Positions 18,178-25,377 of a DNA stretch of 64,000 bases are shown piece by piece; position 1 is the first letter of the stretch; every line of letters begins with the position of its first letter. The notes below the pieces were generated by a model that made no database searches, was not told the DNA's origin, and saw only the letters and a program-made list of their open reading frames with translations. Source of the DNA: Armatimonadota bacterium (lineage in GTDB: Bacteria; Armatimonadota; HRBIN16); assembly GCA_026003195.1 (NCBI GenBank), contig BPGU01000002.1, positions 186,001-250,000 on the forward strand, read 5' to 3'. The position numbers were made by a program, and so were the translations under genes.

Positions 18178-19551
18178 ATGCGAACGGGTGCGTTCTGGAA
18201 GATGGTTGTCGTCGGTATAGCGATAGTCGGGCTGACCGCCTGTGGGGGCAAAGAGGCTCAAAAGGGCAGTATTGCGGGCACCGTCACCGACATTAACGGC
18301 GACCCGGTGGTGGGCGCGCGCGTGTGGGTCACGGGCGATGGCGAAACCTTTACCAACACCAATGGTACTTTCCTGTTAACTGATGTTTCTGAAGGTTTCA
18401 AAAACGTCCGCGCCAGCGCACGCATCGGTAATCAGAACTGGAGCGGTATTGCGCTCGTACAGGTCTTCGCAGACGACACCACGCGCAACGCCAATATCCT
18501 GCTCTGCCCGGAGAACCTGCAGGGTTCTATCGAGGGCTTTGTGCTGGACCCATACGGCGACCGTGTGGAGGGCGCCCGAGTATTCGCAGCCGGTCCCCTC
18601 TCTTCCGCGATGGCGGTCACTGATAGAAGCGGGTACTATCGCATCGACGGTTTGCGTGGCGGTTATGATTACCCCGTCGTCGCCTCTTCGCCCGGCTTCC
18701 TGAACGACAGGAAAACGGTGACGGTGGTTGCTGGACAGATTACCGCTGCCTCTTTCGCTCTGGGGGTAGCTTCTGGCGTTGTGCCCGCAACCCCAGAAAA
18801 TGTGGACGCGGTGGTGTGGACGATGCCTCGCGGTGTCACCCGCTCCGCCTCTCCGCAGATGGCAAACGCCCTGGAAGCGGTGAAGCGACTGATAGACCCC
18901 CGACGCGCCCAGCGGCGCGCCGTCAGCCGGGTGACACCCGAAGGCTCGCTCATCGAGATTGACCTCACCTGGGATTATGTGGAGGACAGCAGCCGACTGG
19001 GGTACGGAATCTATCGCGGGCGGTCAGCGAATCCCGCCTCGGTTCCCGACAACGCCATCGCCTTCCTGCGCGACCCGCTCGCCGACCTGTTCGCAGACCT
19101 GGACCTCGCTCTCACGCCAGGAGTTACTTACTACTATCAGGTGGTGGCGGTTGGAGCGAACTTCGACCCCGATACCGGCGCAGGTGCCAGCGACCCCTCC
19201 AACAACGCCAGCGCAACGCCTCTGGAGCCGATGAGCACCTTTTCCTCCCCGGCGCACGGCGCAACCATCAGCACCGCCTCCCCTACCCTGCGCTGGGACA
19301 GGCTCAACGGAGCCTCCTACTATCAGGTCATCGTGTTTGAGGGATTCCCGGACATCAACCGTGACCCGCTGTGGCCCGCCAACCTGAACAACCCGGGCAA
19401 CAGCAGGGTTTCTCACCCGAATAACAGCACCGTGTATACCGGTCCCGCCCTGCAGCCCGGACAAACCTACTACTGGGTGGTGGTCGCTTTCTCAGCGGAT
19501 GGACGCGCTCGCAGCATCAGCCCGCTCTGGAAATTCACATACCGACCATGA
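18178..19551 (+). CDS. Lipoprotein with carboxypeptidase-regulatory-like and FN3-like domains
   Basis: 457 residues. A lipobox (VGLTAC, Cys22) marks it as a lipoprotein. Two carboxypeptidase-regulatory-like beta-sandwiches follow (GSIAGTVTDINGDPVVGARV at about 31-105, and GSIEGFVLDPYGDRVEGARV at about 118-190). A fibronectin-III-like domain with LGYGIYRG and GVTYYYQVVAV (about 255-350) and a last Ig-like domain with QTYYWVVVAFSADG end the protein. No catalytic motif; likely a surface adhesin or scaffold. It begins a three-gene transcript. Confidence 0.8.
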   Translation: MRTGAFWKMVVVGIAIVGLTACGGKEAQKGSIAGTVTDINGDPVVGARVWVTGDGETFTNTNGTFLLTDVSEGFKNVRASARIGNQNWSGIALVQVFADDTTRNANILLCPENLQGSIEGFVLDPYGDRVEGARVFAAGPLSSAMAVTDRSGYYRIDGLRGGYDYPVVASSPGFLNDRKTVTVVAGQITAASFALGVASGVVPATPENVDAVVWTMPRGVTRSASPQMANALEAVKRLIDPRRAQRRAVSRVTPEGSLIEIDLTWDYVEDSSRLGYGIYRGRSANPASVPDNAIAFLRDPLADLFADLDLALTPGVTYYYQVVAVGANFDPDTGAGASDPSNNASATPLEPMSTFSSPAHGATISTASPTLRWDRLNGASYYQVIVFEGFPDINRDPLWPANLNNPGNSRVSHPNNSTVYTGPALQPGQTYYWVVVAFSADGRARSISPLWKFTYRP

Positions 19552-19567
19552 AGGAGTTTTCTCGCCG

Positions 19568-22500
19568 ATGAAGTGGTTGTCCGCAACAGTGTGTCTCCTC
19601 GTGACCACGGTCACGTGGAGCGCGCCTTATCGTAACGTGGTGAACGTGCCTTTCAATACCCGTTCAAACGGGCCGCAGGGTGCGCTGGTAATAGACGTTC
19701 CCGCAGGCAGCCGCTCCGCCGCAGACCTGCGGCAGCTGGTGCTGACACAGGCACTGCCCGTGCAGAAGGCGCAGGTGCAGCGCGTTGCCCAGCAGGTACG
19801 CCGCTGGAAACGGATTGGAGCACTGCCCCAGAACGCGCAGGTCGCTGTCGACACGCTGGTGGTGCTGCGCGACAGAGGCAAAATCATCCAGCCCGCGCGT
19901 ACCCGCTACGGCGACGGCACGCTCTCCTTCGTCTTCGAAGGCTGGGGTGCCGGACAAGAAGCTTTCCTGCGTCAGGTCATCAATACCGCCCTGCCCCTGA
20001 TTGAGAGCGTTTATGGCAAACCTGCCCAGAGCGGCACCGTCAAAGTTGTCAACTATGATGAGCAAATCGGCGACCGCGACGCGGTCGCAGGAGGCATCTT
20101 CAACGCTTCCACCAACGAGATTCTCTTTCCGGTATACAATAGCCAGAACTCGGTGGTCATCAATCTGGTACACCTGCTAGTACATGCCTTTCACGGACCG
20201 CTCATCTTTGACTACGATGCGTGGGAAGAGGGCTTCGCGCGGGCGGTGACGATACTGGTGGCGCACCGCGTGGCACAGGCGATGGGCATTGCAGACCCGG
20301 AGAGCTTCTTCAAGACTGACCCGAACTACCATGCCCTGCCCTTCTACGACCTGCTGAATCAGCCCGCGCTGGGCAATAACGCGTTCATCGCGCCTTCGCT
20401 CAGACAACTGCCCGTCACTCCGGGGCAGCTGGGCGGGATGTACCTGCCGCGTATGCAGATGGCAGGCTCCGCATGGCTGAAGGTGTATCTGGAAGACACC
20501 GACTTCTTCAAGAAGTTCAACGCACAATACTACGCCCAGTACAACCCGAACGAAACGGTCAAACTGAGCGGAGACATCCCACGCTTGAAAGCGATTGCTG
20601 CCGGCGTGCTGGCTAACGGCGGCATGGTGGAAGGCTTACCCTTTGACCGCTGGTATGAGAGACAATACATCCTGGATACCAGCGTCTCGTTCGGAAAGAA
20701 GATTTACGCCTGGGTAGTGCCCGACCGCGCCGATGAGGGGCAGGACAACCCCGGTATCTCCATCGTGCTCATGTATTACCAGACCACTGCCGACGGCGAC
20801 GAGATACCGCTCAACGACGTGTGCTATCCCATCTACTGGGACTACAACCAGCAAAACCGCCTTTTTCTGGGGGCGCAATACGAGCGCATCGACATCGTGG
20901 ACGGCGAGGGCACGGCGGCGCCGCTATTCATTAACATCGGCGGGGCACAAAGGGTGCTGATAGACCTGCCGCTGGGGGGACTACAACTGCGCATCCCCTT
21001 CGCCCCGGGCTACGGCGGCACCAAAACCAATCCCAACAACCTGTACGGAGCGGTATTGGGGCTGGACTCGGGCACGGTGCATATCAGCAGTAGTCTGGGC
21101 GTGGAAGCAAGTGCCGCGCTGTCGCAGGGTGGGTTCGGCGTCAAACTGCCATCACCCGCCTTCGAGCAGCTTGCCAGATACACGATCACCGTCAAGGACA
21201 GCAACGGCAACACGGTGGCAACACGGCAGGTGAACCTGGGTTATCAGGAGGCGGTGTTGACGCTGGAGGTCACCGACAGTGCGCAGACGCTGACGCACAG
21301 TTTCTCTGCGGGTCTGCAGATGATTTCTCTGCCCATCCTGCCCTTCGCGACCGACAACGCCGATGCGCTGGGAGTAGCGCGCAACCAGTTTCTGCTGGCG
21401 CACTGGCGGCAGGACACGCCGGGCGAGAACAAGTACCTGCTCTACCCCACCGCGCCCCCCTTCCGACCGGGCGTAGGCTATTGGGTGAAACTGCGCAGTA
21501 ATGTTATCGCGGACATTCGTGGGCTGACGCCGCGCACCGACCAGAACTTCACCATTGCTACCACCTACGGCTGGAACCAGATAGGCAACCCGTTTACCAC
21601 GCCGGTAGACGTGTCGGAAATCGAAGTGCAGTATCTGCTGAACGACCCCGTGCCCTTCGCGACGGCGGTGAGCAAAGGCTGGGTAGGCGGCACCATCTGG
21701 CGATACCATCCCGCCACCAACAGTTACGAGGCGGCGACCACCCTCCAGCCGTGGGAAGGCTACTGGCTACGGGTGCTGGTGGCAGAGGGAGTCACGCTTA
21801 CCTTCCCCGCCCCCGCCTCACGCTCTCGTCTGGTTTCTCGTGCACAGCCAGCCACAGAGGCAAAAGGAGACTGGCAGATCGCCCTGACCGCAAACGCTGG
21901 GGACAGCCGTGCACAGGTGCGCGTTGGACAATCCGCTCACGCCAGTGACTGCTTCGACCCCACCTTCGACAGCGAAGCACCGCCAGCGTTTGGGCAAATG
22001 TTGGCTTTCGGCGTGGTGAACCCGGATTGGGGGGCGGTTGCCGGACGTTACGCGGTGGATGTCAGGCGAAGCGGAGCGCGCACCACATGGAATCTGCAGG
22101 TAAGCACCCCTGCACCTGATATGGATGTGACGCTGACGTGGGGCGACCTGCGCCCCGTACCGAAAGACATTCGCCTCTTGCTGGTAGATGATGCTACCGG
22201 CAGACGTTACAACCTGCGCACAGTATCTTCTGTCACCCTGCGCACCGACCAGAACGGTACGCGTCGTCTGCAGCTGGTCGCCGAGCCCCAATCGGGTGGC
22301 GTTCTGCGCATCACCGGGCTGCGAGCACAACGCACACGCGGCGGAGCGTACTCTATCCAGTACACCCTCTCCGCCGACGCGCAGGTGCAAGCAGAAGTGC
22401 TCAGCGCATCGGGCAAGCCGGTACGGATACTGCAAAGCGGCGCGCCATCGCGGGCGGGTATCCAGTCCGTGTCCTGGGATGGGCGCGATGCGGGCGGCGT

Positions 22501-22597
22501 CGCGGTGCCAGCGGGGGCATACCTCCTGCGCATACGTGCCCAGAGCGAAGATGGAACCTCGTCACAGGCAATCTTACCGATGGTGGTGACACGATGA
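19568..22597 (+). CDS. Large secreted protein, degenerate zincin-like N-terminus and FlgD-Ig-like C-terminus
   Basis: 1009 residues from ATG 19568; an upstream open extension lacks a ribosome-binding site. A signal peptide (about 1-17, VTTVTWSA) is followed by a propeptide-like region and, near residue 195, NLVHLLVHAFHG and WEEGFARAV. That spacing resembles a gluzincin metallopeptidase (HExxH then a downstream Glu), but the catalytic Glu is replaced by Leu. Later there are two SLQMISLPI/WNQIGNPF-type segments seen in FlgD-Ig-tailed secreted proteins, and the C-terminal ~90 residues (YSIQYTLSADAQVQAEVLS ... GVAVPAGAYLLRIRA) form an FlgD-Ig-like domain. Its stop overlaps the next start by 4 bases. 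Confidence 0.78.
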   Translation: MKWLSATVCLLVTTVTWSAPYRNVVNVPFNTRSNGPQGALVIDVPAGSRSAADLRQLVLTQALPVQKAQVQRVAQQVRRWKRIGALPQNAQVAVDTLVVLRDRGKIIQPARTRYGDGTLSFVFEGWGAGQEAFLRQVINTALPLIESVYGKPAQSGTVKVVNYDEQIGDRDAVAGGIFNASTNEILFPVYNSQNSVVINLVHLLVHAFHGPLIFDYDAWEEGFARAVTILVAHRVAQAMGIADPESFFKTDPNYHALPFYDLLNQPALGNNAFIAPSLRQLPVTPGQLGGMYLPRMQMAGSAWLKVYLEDTDFFKKFNAQYYAQYNPNETVKLSGDIPRLKAIAAGVLANGGMVEGLPFDRWYERQYILDTSVSFGKKIYAWVVPDRADEGQDNPGISIVLMYYQTTADGDEIPLNDVCYPIYWDYNQQNRLFLGAQYERIDIVDGEGTAAPLFINIGGAQRVLIDLPLGGLQLRIPFAPGYGGTKTNPNNLYGAVLGLDSGTVHISSSLGVEASAALSQGGFGVKLPSPAFEQLARYTITVKDSNGNTVATRQVNLGYQEAVLTLEVTDSAQTLTHSFSAGLQMISLPILPFATDNADALGVARNQFLLAHWRQDTPGENKYLLYPTAPPFRPGVGYWVKLRSNVIADIRGLTPRTDQNFTIATTYGWNQIGNPFTTPVDVSEIEVQYLLNDPVPFATAVSKGWVGGTIWRYHPATNSYEAATTLQPWEGYWLRVLVAEGVTLTFPAPASRSRLVSRAQPATEAKGDWQIALTANAGDSRAQVRVGQSAHASDCFDPTFDSEAPPAFGQMLAFGVVNPDWGAVAGRYAVDVRRSGARTTWNLQVSTPAPDMDVTLTWGDLRPVPKDIRLLLVDDATGRRYNLRTVSSVTLRTDQNGTRRLQLVAEPQSGGVLRITGLRAQRTRGGAYSIQYTLSADAQVQAEVLSASGKPVRILQSGAPSRAGIQSVSWDGRDAGGVAVPAGAYLLRIRAQSEDGTSSQAILPMVVTR

Positions 22598-23748
22598 AAG
22601 CAAAGCGATGGAACCTCTCCCCCAGCCCTTCTTCCATGAGCGGGGGACAAGGTTGCGTTGACCTCTCCCCCGACCCCTCTCCTGAGAGGAGAGGGGTGCG
22701 CACGGTTCACCCTTCCCTCGTAGGGAAGGGGGCAAGGGGGTTAGGTCAGGTCCAACTCCCCCACCTCCTCTCCCACAGGCAGAGGAACGCACATGTTCCC
22801 CCTTCCCTCGTAGGGAAGGGGGCAAGGGGGTTGGGTCTACTCATACTATCCCTCATTGCGTTGCTGCTCGCCTCGTGTGGCGGCGGGGGTGGGGGCGGTG
22901 GTGCAGTCACGATCCAGGGACTGGTCAAACGCTCCGACACACGTGGGCTGCCAGACACCGGCACGAGCGTGACCATCGCGGGCAAAACCGTACAGGTCAC
23001 CGACCAGCTCCAACAAAACGCCGAGGGCAAGGACTACAACTTCGAGGTGGTAGGGGTGCCATCCACCACTACCGAAGGCACGATTAACCCTCCGCAAGGT
23101 TCTTCCGACACCGCAGTGACCTTCCCGCTGCCCCCTCTGCCCAGCAGTGGTACAGTGTATATCGGAGAGGTGTACATCGGTCCGAATACAGGCATCGCCC
23201 GTGCTACCGGCAGGGTGGTTTCCGCTGAGACGGGGCAGCCCGTGCAGAGTGCGAAAGTGACCATCGGTGCATTTAGCACCTTGACCAGCCAGACGGGCAG
23301 CTTTGCGTTCGAACGTCTGGTGGCGCAAATCGATCAGGGGATCGTAGAAGCCGCCGGTTTCGAGAAGAAGGTGTTCGCGATAGACCCTCCGCTCGCACCG
23401 GGCGACAACGACCTGGGCGAAATACGCATTGCCCCGCCGGTGAGCAACGAACCGCCGGGTGGTCCCTACAACCTGCGCGGCACGGTGACGCTTCAAGGCG
23501 GCGACAGTCCGGTGGGAACCAGCGTGCAGCTGCTGGACGCGGACACGCAGTCGCAGGTGGACAGCATGGTTATCACCCAGCCCAGCGGCGAGTTCCGCTT
23601 CTGGGTGCCACTGGGGAGGTATGTGCTCAAAGCAAGAAAGATGACCAATGCGGTCTGTCTGGAGGTTCGCCAGACTGTCAATATCACCGAGACGAACCAG
23701 CCTTTGGTGGTAGACGTCGTGATTACCCAGCGAGACGTCTGTCGTTAG
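22594..23748 (+). CDS. Lipoprotein with palindromic repeats inserted in its signal peptide
   Basis: 384 codons from ATG 22594, overlapping the previous stop (ATGA). The natural protein looks like a lipoprotein: basic start MKAKRW, then a hydrophobic stretch LGLLILSLIALLLASCGGGG with a lipobox. About 73 codons of Ser/Pro/Gly-rich, low-complexity sequence encoded by palindromic repeats separate these two parts. The mature part is Gly-rich, then has beta-sandwich regions resembling carboxypeptidase-regulatory domains (GRVVSAETGQPVQSAKVTIG and LRGTVTLQGGDSPVGTSVQL). A TTG at 22831, preceded by aaggggg, could restart translation exactly at the hydrophobic segment and give a normal signal peptide. 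Function unknown. Confidence 0.7.
   Translation: MKAKRWNLSPSPSSMSGGQGCVDLSPDPSPERRGVRTVHPSLVGKGARGLGQVQLPHLLSHRQRNAHVPPSLVGKGARGLGLLILSLIALLLASCGGGGGGGGAVTIQGLVKRSDTRGLPDTGTSVTIAGKTVQVTDQLQQNAEGKDYNFEVVGVPSTTTEGTINPPQGSSDTAVTFPLPPLPSSGTVYIGEVYIGPNTGIARATGRVVSAETGQPVQSAKVTIGAFSTLTSQTGSFAFERLVAQIDQGIVEAAGFEKKVFAIDPPLAPGDNDLGEIRIAPPVSNEPPGGPYNLRGTVTLQGGDSPVGTSVQLLDADTQSQVDSMVITQPSGEFRFWVPLGRYVLKARKMTNAVCLEVRQTVNITETNQPLVVDVVITQRDVCR
22613..22833. repeat. Palindromic repeat cluster inserted in frame in a gene
   Basis: The stretch holds an 11-bp hairpin (ACCCCTCTCCT 22673-22683 with AGGAGAGGGGT 22687-22697) and two copies, 90 bases apart, of a 9-bp hairpin (CCCTTCCCT-cgt-AGGGAAGGG at 22710-22730 and 22800-22820). 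The second hairpin is part of a 33-base perfect direct repeat (22710-22742 and 22800-22832). The total length keeps the reading frame open. Confidence 0.8.
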
Positions 23749-23793
23749 TTGAGAGGCGTTACAAGCCATTTGCCATGGGCCATTGCTGTCCTG

Positions 23794-23821
23794 TTGACAA
23801 AGCTTGACTTATGATGATAAT
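23794..23821 (+). promoter_or_regulatory. Promoter of the G-tract surface protein gene
   Basis: TTGACA (23794-23799) and GATAAT (23816-23821) are 16 bases apart in an AT-rich patch. A near-perfect Shine-Dalgarno (aaaggaggaaa) follows at about 23869, 6-8 bases before GTG 23884. Confidence 0.65.
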
Positions 23822-23899
23822 ATCTCAATAGCACATGCGGGGAATTCCCGTAATCCTACTATCTATAAAGGAGGAAAAAAACAGTGAAAACGACTATAC

Positions 23900-25276
23900 T
23901 TGCAGGGGGGGGGGTTGATCCTGCTTCTCTTTACACTATGCTCCCCAACAGCGATCGCGCAATGGCAGCAATCTGGAAGCGATATCTACTACACAAACGG
24001 GAATGTGGGAGTAGGTACATCGAACCCAGTATATCTGCTGCATGTGGAAACCTCGCTAAGCTCCCGTGCCATCTTTGGCAGACACACTGCTACTAGCGGT
24101 GTTTCTTATGGCGGTTGGTTCGAAAGTGCTAGTACCGCCGGGATGGGAGTGTTTGGATTAGCAACCGCTTCCAGTGGCTACACGTACGGTGTATATGGAA
24201 GAAGCTACAGTAGTTCAGGCAAAGGCGTAGTAGGACATGCAACAGCCACAAGCGGAGGCACATACGGTGGTTGGTTCCAGAGCGAGAGCACCGGTGGCAA
24301 AGGTGTACGTGGTGTAGCAACGGCAACTACTGGCTACACATACGGAGGTTTGTTCGAGAGTGCCAGCAGTGCGGGAATAGGTGTGGCAGGGTTGGCTAAC
24401 GCCTCCAGCGGGTATACGTACGGTGTGTCTGGGCAAAGTAACAGTCCTGATGGTGCCGGTGTCTACGGTTACGGCAGTGCTACCAGCGGCAGCGCATACG
24501 GAGGCTACTTCCGAAGCAACAGCCCCGGAGGTACAGCAGTGTACGGTACAGCCCCTTGGGCCGGTATCTACGGCTATGCGACCGCTACCCCCGACAGGGG
24601 ACAAACTTTTGGGGTGTACGGACGTAGTGACAGCGTCGACGGGCGAGGGGTGTACGGATATGCAACTGCGAGCCAAGGAGGTGCATACGGCGTTTACGGG
24701 CGCAGCAACAGCACAGGTGGGGCAGGAGTGTACGGCTATGCTACCGTGAACGTCGGAGTTCTAGGGCAAACCGATTCCTCATCCAGTTATGGCGTATATT
24801 CTGCCGGAAACCTTGCCGCCAGCGGTACCAAGTCCTTCCAGATAGACCATCCGCTGAAACCGGACAGAGCATATCTGAATCACTTCTGCACGGAAGGCCC
24901 CGAACCATACAACGCCTACAGCGGGAACATTATCACTGATGCCCAAGGCTACGCGGTCGTATGCCTGCCCGATTACTTTGAGGCGATCAACCGCGACTTT
25001 CGCTACCAGTTAACGGTGATTGACAGCAGCGACGACTTCGTGCTGGCAAAGGTTGTACGCAAGATACAAAACAACCGATTCGTAATCCGCACCAGCAAGC
25101 CGTACACAGAGGTTTCCTGGCGGGTAGAGGCGATACGCAACGACCGCTGGGTACAGGAATACGGTTTCCTGACGGAACAAATGAAGCCTAAGGAACAGCA
25201 GGGGAAGTATCTGCACCCAGAGCTGTATGGACAACCTAAGGAGATGGGCATTCTCCACCAGGAGATCGCCCGTTGA
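23900..25276 (+). CDS. Repeat-rich secreted surface protein, start put out of frame by a G10 tract
   Basis: 458 codons in the main frame, which has only a TTG at 23900 as start. The well-placed start is GTG 23884 (after aaaggagg), but it is in another frame because ten Gs run from 23905 to 23914. With nine Gs the product would read VKTTILAGGGLILLLFTLCS and then PTAIAQ, a perfect signal peptide. The mature part is about 13 imperfect repeats of ~22 residues of the form GVYGxATAxSGxTYGG, suggesting a beta-helix fibre, followed by a C-terminal domain starting SFQIDHPLKPDRAYLNHF. Probably an exported trimeric fibre or adhesin whose expression could switch through the G tract; an assembly error is the alternative. 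Confidence 0.75.
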   Translation: MQGGGLILLLFTLCSPTAIAQWQQSGSDIYYTNGNVGVGTSNPVYLLHVETSLSSRAIFGRHTATSGVSYGGWFESASTAGMGVFGLATASSGYTYGVYGRSYSSSGKGVVGHATATSGGTYGGWFQSESTGGKGVRGVATATTGYTYGGLFESASSAGIGVAGLANASSGYTYGVSGQSNSPDGAGVYGYGSATSGSAYGGYFRSNSPGGTAVYGTAPWAGIYGYATATPDRGQTFGVYGRSDSVDGRGVYGYATASQGGAYGVYGRSNSTGGAGVYGYATVNVGVLGQTDSSSSYGVYSAGNLAASGTKSFQIDHPLKPDRAYLNHFCTEGPEPYNAYSGNIITDAQGYAVVCLPDYFEAINRDFRYQLTVIDSSDDFVLAKVVRKIQNNRFVIRTSKPYTEVSWRVEAIRNDRWVQEYGFLTEQMKPKEQQGKYLHPELYGQPKEMGILHQEIAR

Positions 25277-25299
25277 CGCCTTGAAGAGGCGTTCTTCTT
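25276..25299 (+). terminator. Intrinsic terminator
   Basis: ACGCCT (25276-25281) pairs with AGGCGT (25287-25292) over a 5-base loop, followed by TCTTCTT. It overlaps the stop of the surface-protein gene. Short stem but correct layout. Confidence 0.6.
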
Positions 25300-25331
25300 G
25301 TGGTATAAGCAATCCAAGAATCCGGGTTGCT

Positions 25332-25375
25332 AAGGCAGCTTCTCCTCTCCGGGAGCAAGGAGGGGAAGCTGCCTT
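25332..25375 (+). promoter_or_regulatory. Long hairpin covering the ribosome-binding site of the next gene
   Basis: 25332-25348 pairs with 25359-25375 over 17 base pairs, including two G-U wobbles (AAGGCAGCTTCTCCTCT with its partner). The right arm contains the only good Shine-Dalgarno (aaggagggg, 25357-25365) for ATG 25378. There is no U-tract, so translational control, or a palindromic mobile repeat, fits better than termination. Confidence 0.6.
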
Positions 25376-25377
25376 CA

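Noticed and set aside
22613-22833. CRISPR-like array
   Set aside because: Only two copies of a 33-base unit at a 90-base spacing, self-complementary and in frame within a gene; no spacers of equal length and no cas genes.
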